From assembly GCF_029714365.1 (NCBI RefSeq), contig NZ_CP121660.1, forward strand, positions 1 through 64,000: a DNA stretch of 64,000 nt. Reading direction: 5' to 3'. Below the pieces are notes generated by a model. That model did no database searches and was not told where the DNA came from. It saw only the letters and a program-made list of their open reading frames with translations. This DNA comes from Sinorhizobium terangae (GTDB lineage Bacteria > Pseudomonadota > Alphaproteobacteria > Rhizobiales > Rhizobiaceae). Below, in pieces: positions 53,037-62,474 of this stretch (position 1 is the first letter of the stretch; each line of letters begins with the position of its first letter). Made by a program: the position numbers and the translations under genes.

Positions 53037-54671
53037 CTACGCAGCGGCGGCTTTTGCCGACGATGCCACCCAGTTCCACGGAAGCAATTGCTCCAGCCTG
53101 GTGATCGGGGTGTCGGCGATACGAGCAAGAACGTCAGCAAGCCAGGCCTGCGGATCGATGTCGTTGAGCTTGGCGCTCATGATCAGCGTCGCCATGAAGG
53201 CGGCGCGATCGGCACCACGGTCGGAGCCGGCGAAGAGCCATGACTTTCTGCCGAGGGCAAAGCCACGCAGCGCCCGTTCGGCGGCATTGTTGGTGAGGCA
53301 GACGCGGCCGTCGCCGAGGAAGGACGTGAATCCGTCCCAGCGCTTCAGCATGTAATCGATCGGCTCAGTGACCGGTGAACTGCGCGACAGCTTTGTTCGC
53401 TCAGATCGAAGCCAGGCCTGAAGCTCATCGACGAGCGGACGGCTGTCCTTCTGACGTCGTTGCAGGCGTTCGCTGGCGGCAAGTCCGTTGATGTCACGTT
53501 CGATATCAAAGAGAGCGTCGATGCGTTTGACCGACTCGAGCGCAACCGGCGAGATCGCGGCAGCATTCTTGCCGCGTTTGGCGTTGCTGGCGATGTCGGC
53601 GAGCACGAAGAACTTGCGCCGTGAATGTGCCCAGCATAGCGCCTGGGTCAGCGGAACGGGATCGCGATCCACCTTGAACAGCGGATTGTAGCCGCCATAG
53701 GCGTCCACCTGCAGAATGCCGGTGAAGCTCTTCAGATGGCGCTCGGGATGCTCCTGCCGCCGATCGCGCGAGGCATAATAGAGCGCCGCCGGCGGCGATT
53801 GCCCACCAAACGGCCGGTCATCCCTGACATAGGTCCAGATGCGACCCGTATCGGTCTTCCCCTTCGCCAGGATCGGCACGGTGGTGTCGTCACCATGCAG
53901 CCGTTCGGCGGCCAGCACATGCGCCTCGATCAGCGCATGCACCGGCTTCAGCGCCGCGGCGCAGGCCCCGACCTGATCGGCGAGCGTTGACAGGCTGAGG
54001 TCGATACCCTCGCGGGCATAGCGTTCGCTCTGCCGGTTCAGCGGCTGATGCTGACCGAACTTCTCGAACAGGATCATCGCCAAGAGGTTCGGCCCGGCAA
54101 AGCCGCGCGGCGTCACATGGAAGGGTGCTGGCGGCTGGGTGATCTTCTCGCATTCGCGGCAGGTGAACTTCTCGCGCACGGTCTGGATCACCTTCCACTG
54201 ACGCGGGATCACCTCCAGCGTCTCGGTGATGTCCTCGCCCAGTTTTGCCAGCTTGGCCGAACCGCAGCACGGGCAGCTCACCGGCGCGGCGATGACGACG
54301 CGCTCGCGCGGCAGATGCTCGGGAAACGGCTTGCGGGACGGACGCCTACGCTCGAAGGCCCTAACCGTCGATGAGCGTGCTGCCATCTCCGCGGCCAGTT
54401 CGTCTTCGCTGGCGTCGGCCTCCAGCTCCTCGAGCTGCAGTTCCATCTGTTCCAGAAGCCGGGCCTTGCGTTCCGAGCGGCTGCCATGGATGTCGCGCTT
54501 CAGCTTCTCGATCTCCAGCCGGAGCCGGGCAATCAGCGCATCCGAATGCGAGTTTACCGCCTGGGCGCGGGCGGCGAGTGCTTCCGCCTCACGGCGGGCC
54601 GCGCGCTCGGCGAGGATCATCGCATGCGCGCTGGCAAGGTCGTCGGGAAGCTGATCGGCCGCATCGGTCAT
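53037..54671 (-). CDS. tnpC: IS66-family transposase TnpC
   Basis: A 544-aa DDE transposase. An N-terminal coiled coil (about 15-85) with a zinc-finger-like CPCCGSAKL segment and CRECEKI precedes the catalytic domain: LHGDDTTVPILAKGK (first Asp), LQVDAYGGYNPL (second Asp) and LTNNAAERALRGFALGRKSW (Glu). All features are those of IS66. Confidence 0.96.
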   Translation of the reverse strand: MTDAADQLPDDLASAHAMILAERAARREAEALAARAQAVNSHSDALIARLRLEIEKLKRDIHGSRSERKARLLEQMELQLEELEADASEDELAAEMAARSSTVRAFERRRPSRKPFPEHLPRERVVIAAPVSCPCCGSAKLAKLGEDITETLEVIPRQWKVIQTVREKFTCRECEKITQPPAPFHVTPRGFAGPNLLAMILFEKFGQHQPLNRQSERYAREGIDLSLSTLADQVGACAAALKPVHALIEAHVLAAERLHGDDTTVPILAKGKTDTGRIWTYVRDDRPFGGQSPPAALYYASRDRRQEHPERHLKSFTGILQVDAYGGYNPLFKVDRDPVPLTQALCWAHSRRKFFVLADIASNAKRGKNAAAISPVALESVKRIDALFDIERDINGLAASERLQRRQKDSRPLVDELQAWLRSERTKLSRSSPVTEPIDYMLKRWDGFTSFLGDGRVCLTNNAAERALRGFALGRKSWLFAGSDRGADRAAFMATLIMSAKLNDIDPQAWLADVLARIADTPITRLEQLLPWNWVASSAKAAAA

Positions 54672-54716
54672 GGCGGGATGGAATCATATTCGCTCCCTGC
54701 ATGCCAGCGGTTTTGC

Positions 54717-55064
54717 TCATCCCGCTGAGCTCGGACGCCAGGTTTTTTGCGGCATTCGCCAGTCGATGCCTTCGAGCAGATATCCGAGCTGCGCGGGCGT
54801 AATCACCACCGTGCCATCGGCCGCTGACGGCCAGATGAACCGCCCGCGCTCGAGCTTCTTCGTGAACAGGCAGGCACCCTGGCCGTCGTGCCAGATCACC
54901 TTGATCAGCCCGCCGCGTCGGCCGCGGAAGACGAAAAGATGACCGCTCATCGGATCGCGCTTCAGCGTCTCCTGCACCATCAGCGACAGGCCAGGAAAGC
55001 CTCTCCGCATATCGGTATAGCCGGTTGCCAGCCAGACCTTCACACTGTTCGGGACCGGGATCAT
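54717..55064 (-). CDS. tnpB: IS66-family accessory protein TnpB
   Basis: A 115-aa protein of the TnpB/Orf2 family: KVWLATGYTDMRRGFPGLSL, GHLFVFRGRRGGLIKVIWHD and QLGYLLEGIDWRMPQ are the standard segments. The start overlaps the tnpA stop. Confidence 0.96.
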   Translation of the reverse strand: MIPVPNSVKVWLATGYTDMRRGFPGLSLMVQETLKRDPMSGHLFVFRGRRGGLIKVIWHDGQGACLFTKKLERGRFIWPSAADGTVVITPAQLGYLLEGIDWRMPQKTWRPSSAG

Positions 55065-55456
55065 CGCCGCTCCAGCACATCAAGAATCCGGGCCAAGGCT
55101 TCGGTGTCAATGTCACTCTCGACCCGCAGGCGACGGCCGCCGCCAAGCTCGATCATCACCAGGCTCGCCTTCTTGCGCCGCCGGTCTCCCGGCGGCGGCT
55201 CGGTCGGGATCGATGGCGCAGGCAGCGTCTCGACGACCTCCACGGGAACCAGTTGCGGGATGGACGGCGCGGAGATCTGGCAGAGTTCCTTACGCCAGCG
55301 GAAAAGCTGGCTCACATGGATCCCCGCCGAGCGCGCGATCTCCGAAACACTGGCGTTCGGCTCGAGCGTCGCTGCGACCAGCCGCTCCTTCTCCTCACGA
55401 GACCAGCGTCGACGACGCTCGACCGACGTAATCACCTCAACAAGCTGCTTTGTCAT
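55061..55456 (-). CDS. tnpA: IS66-family accessory protein TnpA
   Basis: A 131-aa protein with an HTH: RRRWSREEKERLVAATLEPN and SEIARSAGIHVSQLFRWRKE. It ends in the usual beta-rich segment MIELGGGRRLRVESDIDTEA. First gene of the IS66 operon. Confidence 0.94.
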   Translation of the reverse strand: MTKQLVEVITSVERRRRWSREEKERLVAATLEPNASVSEIARSAGIHVSQLFRWRKELCQISAPSIPQLVPVEVVETLPAPSIPTEPPPGDRRRKKASLVMIELGGGRRLRVESDIDTEALARILDVLERR

Positions 55457-55548
55457 AGGAATATCCCTAGTGCTTGCACTAGGACTTGCAGCCTTCAGGC
55501 CATCTCAGCAAGGCGGCCGTCACCGTGGGGATACACATCATCGCTGAC

Positions 55549-55948
55549 CCCGGCTGATACGCGCGACCTGCTCGGTACGTCGGTATGTTGCGGCGATCTC
55601 TGTAAAAATACCGATGCTGGTCTGCATTGGTCAAGGCGGGGGCGGCGCGCCACTCCCGCCATTTGGGCGATGGCGCTCGGCGTAGCGATTCACGGAATGT
55701 TCCCGCTTTGTGCGTTTAGGATCGCATAATGTATCAACGGGAACCCGGCCACGGCGCGCGGGGCCGTGGCTTGCGGCTTGCCTTAGCCTACATCGGAATG
55801 GGTAACTGCGCCCTCAAAACGGTGTTCGCCCCAGCAGTCGCGCGGCGGCCGGCATCAAATAAATTTGCGAATATGCCACGACCACAACGACTCGTGGGCC
55901 TCGACGCATGGTTGCTTTTCTGCTTTACTCTACCTGCAGTGGGTGGTG
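55549..55948. other. Intergenic region
   Basis: 400 bases between the IS66 right end and the thermonuclease gene, without recognised features. Confidence 0.4.
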
Positions 55949-56443
55949 ATGGGGACCGTCGTAAAATTTCAGCGAAAAGAACGCTCAACACAGCGCGCCG
56001 CTAGGCGCTTGTGGCCATGGCTGTTCGCCGTGCCGTTGATCGCTATCGCGGCCGGCGCTGCTTATGGCTGGGCAACGGTCCCGCCGCAAGACAACATCAG
56101 CGCCTTGTTCTCAATATGTGGTGCCACAGCCAGGAATACCTGCGTTGTTGATGGGGACACATTTTGGCTCGATGGCGTGAAGTATCGAATCTCCGACATC
56201 GACACGCCCGAGATTAGTGAACCGCGGTGCCGAGAGGAACGGGCACTCGGCGAGACTGCGAAATACCGACTGTTGTCGCTGCTGAACCAAGGTCCATTCG
56301 GACTAAAGGCGGGCCTTAGAGACGAAGACAAATACGGGCGGAAGCTTCGGGCCGTCTACCGCGACGGCCGATCGCTGGGCGGCATTCTCGTTGAGGAAGG
56401 ATTGGCGCGCACATGGACCGGCCAGCGCATGCCTTGGTGCTGA
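55949..56443 (+). CDS. Thermonuclease-like (SNase fold) protein
   Basis: A 164-aa protein with an N-terminal hydrophobic helix (WLFAVPLIAIAAGAAYGW), likely a signal anchor. The nuclease domain has VVDGDTFWLDGVKYRISDID, then ALGETAKYRL and DKYGRKLRAVYRDG with the catalytic acidic/Arg positions. It probably degrades nucleic acid outside or at the membrane. The start at 55949 is chosen over 55865 by position of the helix. The neighbour on the right is an IS110 element. Confidence 0.8.
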   Translation: MGTVVKFQRKERSTQRAARRLWPWLFAVPLIAIAAGAAYGWATVPPQDNISALFSICGATARNTCVVDGDTFWLDGVKYRISDIDTPEISEPRCREERALGETAKYRLLSLLNQGPFGLKAGLRDEDKYGRKLRAVYRDGRSLGGILVEEGLARTWTGQRMPWC

Positions 56444-56706
56444 TACGCGATCTTCTGTAACGGGCGTTGCGTCAATCCCTTGTGCGCTTGATCCCTCGCC
56501 GAGTGCTTGCTTCTGTCCGCAGTCGGAGCTTTGCCGCTGCTCTATGGGGTCTGCTGAGGACCGGTTGGCCAATCTTAGAAGCGCAGTCAACCTTGTGCTG
56601 CTGATCGCATAGCGGCCTAACCCATCCATCGTCCCGGCGAAGGGACCTTGCTGCGGCGGGCTGATGGCTGTGGCCGTCCGAAAGCCTGTCTTGTCGTCTC
56701 CTCCGA
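56444..56706. other. Non-coding region 3' of the IS110-family transposase
   Basis: 263 bases after the transposase stop (in the direction of its transcription). In some IS110-family members (IS1111 group) the end next to the transposase stop encodes the bridge RNA. Whether this stretch does so cannot be told from reading alone. Confidence 0.35.
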
Positions 56707-57744
56707 TCAAGCCGCCACGGCTGGCGCTCCCTTATGAGCAATGAAGTTGGTTCTGTCCCTGAGCAGGCAATGCAACACCACCGCGAGCTTGCGGGCCAGC
56801 GCCACGCGCGCCTTTCTGGGACCGGCCCGTTTGGCGACCGCCAACGCCCAGCGCTTCAGATCGGAACCTTTGACCGGTCGCGTCAGGATGACGTTGGCCG
56901 CCTCGTAGAGCGCGGTGCGCACGCTCCCATCGCCGATCTTCGAGATGCGACCGCTATGATCGGTCTCGCCCGATTGATATTTCTTCGGCGTCAATCCGAA
57001 GTGCGGCCCCACCGCGCGGGAGGAGCGGAAGCGCTCCGGCGCATCGACGGCCGCCACAAACGTCAGCGCCACCAGGACACCAACGCCTGGCGTCGTCATC
57101 AACCGCTGTGCGTTGTTATCCTGGCGGGCGATGGCGCGCAGCTGGCGCTCAAGCCCTGCAAACTCATGCACAAGCGCGTCGCGCACCTTCAGCAGCGAAG
57201 CGGCGATCGCTTCCAAGGTCGAATGGCCTGCAATCAGCTCGCGGATGCGCCCCGCGTAAGTGCGCCGCGTCGTCGGCCCGACCTTGAGGCCGAAGCCGCG
57301 CAGGATGCCCCGGATGCTCATCTCGATGTCGTGAAGCTTGCCTTGAATGAGCTTGCGGGCGGTCAGCAGCGCACGCACCTCCTGGGCCGCAAGAGATTTG
57401 CAGTGGACCGGCCTGAACCAGCCAAGCCGCATCAGCTGCGCAATGCCCCGAACGTCCTTCTTGTCGGTCTTTACCGGCATTGTCTTGAAGGCTGCACGCA
57501 CGTGGCGCGTCTCGATCAGCTCGACCGAGAGACCGGCTTTCACCATCCCGGCATGGAGCCACTGCCACAAGGGCCCGGCCTCCAGACCAATTCGCTCCAT
57601 CGCAACGCCGTGCGCGCCGAACCAGGCGATCAGCGCAGCGGGCTCGCTGAGGATCTTTGCTTCCCGCACAATGCGGCCATCCGCATCCACCACGCACACA
57701 CTTGAGTATTCCAGGGATACGTCTATGCCGGCATACTCTTTCAT
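56707..57744 (-). CDS. IS110-family transposase
   Basis: A 345-aa DEDD transposase. The RuvC-like half opens YAGIDVSLEYSSVCVVDADG, with LEAGPLWQW and KTDKKDVRGIAQL carrying the acidic residues. The C-terminal Tnp20 half has MTTPGVGVLVALTFVAAVDA and FGLTPKKYQSGETDHSGRIS. The start ATG has AGAGACGACC upstream. The gene is intact. The element ends were not determined; this family leaves no inverted ends. Confidence 0.93.
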   Translation of the reverse strand: MKEYAGIDVSLEYSSVCVVDADGRIVREAKILSEPAALIAWFGAHGVAMERIGLEAGPLWQWLHAGMVKAGLSVELIETRHVRAAFKTMPVKTDKKDVRGIAQLMRLGWFRPVHCKSLAAQEVRALLTARKLIQGKLHDIEMSIRGILRGFGLKVGPTTRRTYAGRIRELIAGHSTLEAIAASLLKVRDALVHEFAGLERQLRAIARQDNNAQRLMTTPGVGVLVALTFVAAVDAPERFRSSRAVGPHFGLTPKKYQSGETDHSGRISKIGDGSVRTALYEAANVILTRPVKGSDLKRWALAVAKRAGPRKARVALARKLAVVLHCLLRDRTNFIAHKGAPAVAA

Positions 57745-57884
57745 GGTCGTCTCTCCGTGCTGCTATGGAGCAGGCCACTCCTGACTCCGCGACACCATCA
57801 TTGTGAGGGACGACCACCGGCCCTTCAAACCTGCCGGGCCGGGTCGGCCCGTTACACCATCTTAGGGCTTAGAGAGCAAACAGG

Positions 57885-58115
57885 ATGGATGTTTTCGGCG
57901 CGATCATTTCCATCTTCGGCCTGTTCTGGCTATCCCGAATGCCCTTGGCTGAGCGCCTGCTGGGCCAACCGAAGACACTCAGCGACGCACTCCTACACGC
58001 GCGAAGACGGTTCCTTGAATGGCTGGCGGAACTGCCTGGCTGGCCCGGAGGCGCTCTCATCGTGGTCGGCGGTCTTATGATCATCTTCGCGATCAGCTTT
58101 GAATTGCGCGCCTGA
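57885..58115 (+). CDS. Small two-helix membrane protein
   Basis: A 76-aa protein with a hydrophobic segment at each end (AIISIFGLFWLS and GALIVVGGLMIIFAISFE) and a charged loop between. No family recognised. The codon pattern looks coding; the ribosome site is weak. Confidence 0.55.
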   Translation: MDVFGAIISIFGLFWLSRMPLAERLLGQPKTLSDALLHARRRFLEWLAELPGWPGGALIVVGGLMIIFAISFELRA

Positions 58116-58184
58116 CTAGGGCAGCCAAAAAGAACCCCGTACAATGCGGGGAGATCCCCATGTGCGAAGTGATTCAGGCTCTTA

Positions 58185-58385
58185 TCAATGGCAATGGACG
58201 GAGCCAGCTTTCCGGTCCATGTGGCAGCATTTGCCTGGAGGGGAGCTCTTCCTGCATCCACCGCCGTGCGCAGTAGCGAGGTCGGGTAGCGCCAGTACCA
58301 GGGCCACGGCCAGAGCAAGTCGAATAACGCCCGTGGCTCTCTCAAACAAACGCGCCGACAGTCGGAATCTGCATACAGCTCGCAT
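58185..58385 (-). CDS. Small exported Cys/His-rich protein
   Basis: A 66-aa protein with a signal peptide ending LATA and a short mature tail, HGGGCRKSSPPGKCCHMDRK, ending GSVHCH. Such tails are close to the YHYH/Excalibur-like segments found beside SNase-type nucleases. The start ATG at 58385 overlaps the upstream stop (TGATG) and has GGAGG upstream. Confidence 0.7.
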   Translation of the reverse strand: MRAVCRFRLSARLFERATGVIRLALAVALVLALPDLATAHGGGCRKSSPPGKCCHMDRKAGSVHCH

Positions 58386-58816
58386 CACCAGCCTCCTGTC
58401 CGCGAGTACGCGCTTCTTCTGCCGCACCGGTTACCAGCTGCATCGTACTGCCAGTCGTACTGGCAGTTTCCTCGGTACCTAGGCGGAGAATAGTAAGACC
58501 CTCCGCCACAGTTGTTGTTTGCGCACACGGCGACCGCAGTACCGACGAGAGCAACAGCAACGAGCGCAGCAGCGGCTTGGTTTTGCTGCTGAACCATCCC
58601 ATAGCAGTCGTAGGGGTTGATATTTCGTCGGCCTAGCTCAACGGCGAGCTCCTGCCGGAAGTATGGATCTTGGTTTTCAACAAGAGTCCTGCAGAGAGCG
58701 GCTTTACTGACGGCTTTCGGATTTTTGCGGAGTTCGGCCTGAGTTGTGGTGCAGCTCGACAAGGCAAAAGCCATCACCGCGGCTGTGCCAAGCCGCGCAA
58801 AAAGAACGGATTTCAA
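58385..58816 (-). CDS. Lipoprotein, unknown function
   Basis: A 143-aa lipoprotein: signal with lipobox ALSSC (Cys near residue 22), a helical part (VELGRRNINPYDCYGMVQQQ), a hydrophobic Ala/Val segment (about 82-98) and a Gly/Tyr/Arg-rich tail. It is co-translated with the small Cys/His-rich protein. A similar type is common in rhizobia. Function unknown. Confidence 0.7.
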   Translation of the reverse strand: MKSVLFARLGTAAVMAFALSSCTTTQAELRKNPKAVSKAALCRTLVENQDPYFRQELAVELGRRNINPYDCYGMVQQQNQAAAALVAVALVGTAVAVCANNNCGGGSYYSPPRYRGNCQYDWQYDAAGNRCGRRSAYSRTGGW

Positions 58817-59130
58817 GTGTATTCCCCCAGTTGCCCGAGGCGATCATGGCACAACCTAACGAGGAGTCGAGTCTACAGTTGCTACGATGACGTTGATAAA
58901 GGCAGGAAACCGACAGGAATCTTGGCGCGCATGGAAAGATCATCGCCAATGAGTTAACGAAGGAGGTCGGAGCAACCCGACTTTCCTGCAGCCATTGCCG
59001 GTACTTCCGTGGTCAATGGATTTCCGGTGTGGTACAACGATGGAGCGCGCTATGGAGCAGCCTGCTAATATATCGTCCGGAAACCGGAGCAACTTCGTCG
59101 CCTACGCTCGATTCGTTGTCGCCCTCACAG
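58817..59130. other. Intergenic region
   Basis: 314 bases with no recognised gene or hairpin. It should contain the lipoprotein promoter and the end of the kinase operon. Confidence 0.4.
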
Positions 59131-59784
59131 CTAGTTCGTAGAAACGTATTTCGCGTTTACCCAACCCTCACGCCCTGATGCTGTAACTCTCACATGCAAC
59201 CAGCCGGCCTCGGTCCCCATGATCACCAGTGGAGCGCCGGTGCCCAAAGTGTCGATCAAGATGTACTTTGGACCCGGACCTTCGCGCATATTCAAGTTCG
59301 TGGTCGTTTTCCCTATCCCGAGATCCGACGGGAAAGGCAAGCCTGGATTTGCCGTCGGGATTGGGTCTTCGAAGACTTTCGGCTCCGAACGGATTTCCCG
59401 CGTTTCCAGTTGGGGCACGTCAGATCCGGTATTCGTCGTGTCTGGCGGCTGATCTTCCTGTTCGCGTGTAGCGTTGGCGAGCGCAACTTGAACGGCGTTG
59501 TCGAAAGCGATGCGGATGTCCGGGTCGATGCTTCGAACTTGCTGCTCCACCGTTGCCTTTTCAGAGTTCGCCGCTTCTGTCGATGTTGCTCGCGGGGCGA
59601 GGACCTCCGTTCCTGTGCTTGGCGCCCGGGCCACATCGAGGGAAGGTTTGGTCCTGTTTGTTTGATAACGGGTCGAAAGATCCGGCATCCGCGGCGGATT
59701 AGGCTTTGCGGTGATGTTGGCGACAACGACCGCTCCAACGGTCATGCCGACGATGATCCAGAAATCGCGATAGGGCGCAGCCAT
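59131..59784 (-). CDS. Membrane-anchored SH3-domain protein
   Basis: A 217-aa protein: an N-terminal helix (FWIIVGMTVGAVVVANI), a disordered acidic middle, and a bacterial SH3 (SH3_3) domain at about 158-217 with TNLNMREGPGPKY and GWLHVRVTASGREGWVNAKY. It lies 9 bases after the kinase gene, at the end of the signalling operon. Wall binding or protein binding is likely. Confidence 0.82.
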   Translation of the reverse strand: MAAPYRDFWIIVGMTVGAVVVANITAKPNPPRMPDLSTRYQTNRTKPSLDVARAPSTGTEVLAPRATSTEAANSEKATVEQQVRSIDPDIRIAFDNAVQVALANATREQEDQPPDTTNTGSDVPQLETREIRSEPKVFEDPIPTANPGLPFPSDLGIGKTTTNLNMREGPGPKYILIDTLGTGAPLVIMGTEAGWLHVRVTASGREGWVNAKYVSTN

Positions 59785-59793
59785 CGTATCCGC

Positions 59794-61707
59794 CTAAGCC
59801 ATCATGTCCAATTCAACCTGCTTCAACCGGGTGTAGGCGTCGACAAGTCGCTGAGGCGGCGTCTTGTGCAGCGCTAAAGCCTCATCGGATAAACGGCGCA
59901 GTTCCAAAGGGCCATTGGCAAGTTCGCGCTCGATCTCAGCTCGTTGTTTGGCGATTTCCCCTTTGACCTCCTGGATCGCCCGCGGATCGGTCGGGACAGA
60001 AGCATTAAAAACGAATTTCCTCTCGATCGAGCGCGCCCAAGCCTGCAGGTCACCAGCGAGAGACGGGCCAAATCCTGGAACACTTGTCACCGAACGATGT
60101 TGAATATCCCACGCATTCTCAAAGCCATATGACGCAAGCGTCGCCTTCCGACCCTGGCCAATGTTCGGAATATTGGCCCTGTCGATGCGATGCGACTCCA
60201 TGTGTTTGGCGAGCTGCAATTGGCGTTTCTTCTGCTCAAGTGCTGCCAACTTTTCGCGTTCTTTGGTTGGCAACGCGGCATGTGCGTTGGCGAGCGAGAG
60301 ATAGTGGCTCTTCCTACGCTCGAATTTCTCAGGCCCGGCTTGATCCAACCAGACCTTTCGCTGCTCTTCCCAGTTGGCTTGGGCGCTCTTGTGTTCGCCC
60401 TGGAACCTCAACCCAAGATCCTTTGCCCGCAGCGTCATGATCCCCGCGCCGACCGCAAGGGCCAGACCCCAAAAGCCTTGAACGGCAACCATTAGGTAGA
60501 TCCCAATCGCCACCGCTATGACACCCGCGAACACGGTTACACTCTTTTCGGAGCGCGCAGCCTGCCCAGCAGCGGAGATCGTCAGGGTAGGGAGAGGTCC
60601 GATAATTGTTTCCGGGTCTGGCGGCACGGTGGGAGTTGGGATCGCTCGGATCGCTGCCAGTAATTGCCCAATATCCATAACGGGTGCTGATGGGGAATAC
60701 TGCACAGGGAATAGCGATCGTCCCATCGATCGCTCCAGCTTGCACCACGGGCATGAAGGGAGCGATCGAAAGTAGGAGTGCGATTTGTCCGTCGCACAAG
60801 TGGCAAGGTTGCCTTCCACTGTCTTCAGTCTGGCTGCCCAATCGGCTGCAGTAGGGCGGGCTGATAACTGACGCCCAGACAAACGGAATGCCGCCTCAAA
60901 TGCGCGGCCGACTTCTGCGCCATAGTCGGCAAGAGCAGGGGCGTATGGCGGCGGTTCCATCTGTGTCTCAGCGCGGCGCTCGCTATAGGCAAAGCGCCCG
61001 TCACGGATCGCGGTCTTGATATCCATGTCGCCCTTGCCGAGGTAACGCCCGGCGAACGGATGGCGCCCCAGGAACAAGAGCTGAAACAACAGGACAGCCA
61101 AGCCGAAGTTGTCGTGATTTGGCGTTCGGTCAACCTTGTCGAAGGAGGCTCCCTGTAGCTCCGGGGGAGTGTATTCCGCCACCCCCACGAGGCAGCGATA
61201 CAAGGTCGAGGATGAACGGTACTGGAAAGAATCGCTGTCGATCAGCGTGACGAGCGCCTTGTTTGATACGAGGATGCCGGAGTGGTTGATATCGCCGATC
61301 ACGCACCCGTTCGCGTGAATGTTCGCGACTGCGCTTGCCAGATTGATGGCTGTCCTCAGCAAGAATTTGGAATCCGCCGTTGGGAATTCCGTCTTTCTGC
61401 TCGCTGGGCCGTACAGGTCGTGCACGCTCTTGAAGCCGGCCACCTTCTTCATGGAGAATCCGAGGAAGTCACCGTTCGCCGATTTCAAGGTCTCTATGGG
61501 GAAAGCGACGTATTCCGACGTGGCGTGAAGCCGCGCAGATACCAATGCCTCGATCTTGGCGTGACGCTCTTTTGCCTTCCCCGGATTGTAAATCTTTGCG
61601 GCGAGGTTGGGTGCCTCGATAATCTCATGAACAGCACCCTCTCCACCTTGTCCTAACAAGGGGCCTAGCGTGAGCCTTCGACCATCCGATGAGATCATAC
61701 CACTCAT
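59794..61707 (-). CDS. Ser/Thr protein kinase with HhH C-terminus (TerY-P triad kinase, YegI-like)
   Basis: A 637-aa kinase. The glycine loop is LLGQGGEGAVHEI, the Lys is in LAAKIYNP (38), the catalytic loop is VIGDINHSGILV and the metal Asp is in LIDSDSFQY. A CPWC segment follows the domain. There are two membrane helices (about 390-430), a coiled coil, and a helix-hairpin-helix-like part (about 515-560) with PNIGQGRKATLASYG and VPGFGPSLAG. This layout matches E. coli YegI and TerY-P-type kinases. The start overlaps the PP2C stop. Confidence 0.87.
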   Translation of the reverse strand: MSGMISSDGRRLTLGPLLGQGGEGAVHEIIEAPNLAAKIYNPGKAKERHAKIEALVSARLHATSEYVAFPIETLKSANGDFLGFSMKKVAGFKSVHDLYGPASRKTEFPTADSKFLLRTAINLASAVANIHANGCVIGDINHSGILVSNKALVTLIDSDSFQYRSSSTLYRCLVGVAEYTPPELQGASFDKVDRTPNHDNFGLAVLLFQLLFLGRHPFAGRYLGKGDMDIKTAIRDGRFAYSERRAETQMEPPPYAPALADYGAEVGRAFEAAFRLSGRQLSARPTAADWAARLKTVEGNLATCATDKSHSYFRSLPSCPWCKLERSMGRSLFPVQYSPSAPVMDIGQLLAAIRAIPTPTVPPDPETIIGPLPTLTISAAGQAARSEKSVTVFAGVIAVAIGIYLMVAVQGFWGLALAVGAGIMTLRAKDLGLRFQGEHKSAQANWEEQRKVWLDQAGPEKFERRKSHYLSLANAHAALPTKEREKLAALEQKKRQLQLAKHMESHRIDRANIPNIGQGRKATLASYGFENAWDIQHRSVTSVPGFGPSLAGDLQAWARSIERKFVFNASVPTDPRAIQEVKGEIAKQRAEIERELANGPLELRRLSDEALALHKTPPQRLVDAYTRLKQVELDMMA

Positions 61708-62474
61708 AGTCGGACGCCTAATATCAGCGACTTGTCGTCATCGGTCCGATCACAAACGCTTGGACTGTCGAGATAGGATTGTAGCGCCATTGACAACTGC
61801 TTATCGTCTCCAAATTCGCTGGAGGCCTTCAAAGGAGCGAGCATGCGATTGAAGAAGGGTGCGTGAGGTAGCTTCGCAGCATGGTCGAGAACAAGGCGCT
61901 CGATCCCGTCCGAAAACAGCGCGAACTCGTCGACAGTGTCGTCGATGGAGACAACGCTTAGACGGGGTTGAGGATCGTCTGTTATAAACGAAGTCGTGGA
62001 CGCGTACTCGCCCTGATAAGGCCAAGACGGAACTTCCCAAACATCCGAGCCTGAGCGTTTTAGCACTGCCGCGCCGTCGCCAACGTGGATAACAATGGAA
62101 TTCTCGGGACCAGCCAGAACAGCGATCAAGGTGGCGGCAAAGTCTCGCGGGCGAAGATCCGCGAACTGCGCCCTGACACCTATCCCTTCGCGGATGCTGT
62201 CAATCCAATCCCAGACTATCTCCTCGCTAAGCGACTGAAGGGATTCTCGGATTAAGAATTCCCGGCATGCACGAAGAAACGAGAAGCAGACCATTCTTGA
62301 TCCGATCTCGGCTCGAGAAGCACTCCCCGCGCCATCGGACACCACCGCGGCCATGACCGGGCCATCGTCGGTGAGGAATTGTTTGGCGCACGCGTAGTCC
62401 TGGCATGCCGTGCCGTTTTTCAGATGAGAGGTCCCGATCGATCGAGCTCCCGCCCACCGCCAGTTGCCATTCAT
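61704..62474 (-). CDS. PP2C-family protein phosphatase (TerY-P triad)
   Basis: A 256-aa phosphatase. The metal-binding motifs are [16 protein letters not shown] (Asp47), the [11 protein letters not shown] segment and [11 protein letters not shown], and [13 protein letters not shown]. It should reverse the partner kinase. The start at 62474 overlaps the vWA stop (ATGA); the open frame extends to 62771 but within the vWA gene. Confidence 0.88.
   Translation of the reverse strand: MNGNWRWAGARSIGTSHLKNGTACQDYACAKQFLTDDGPVMAAVVSDGAGSASRAEIGSRMVCFSFLRACREFLIRESLQSLSEEIVWDWIDSIREGIGVRAQFADLRPRDFAATLIAVLAGPENSIVIHVGDGAAVLKRSGSDVWEVPSWPYQGEYASTTSFITDDPQPRLSVVSIDDTVDEFALFSDGIERLVLDHAAKLPHAPFFNRMLAPLKASSEFGDDKQLSMALQSYLDSPSVCDRTDDDKSLILGVRL

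Larger units (their letters stand above)
53037..55548 (-). mobile_element. IS66-family insertion sequence
   Basis: A three-gene IS66 element (tnpA, tnpB, tnpC) reading leftward. All three genes appear intact. The right end may lie near 55548, where the minus strand begins GTCAGCG, similar to the GTAAGCG ends of the family. The left end was not pinned and is probably within 30 bases of 53037. A target duplication was not found. Confidence 0.8.
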
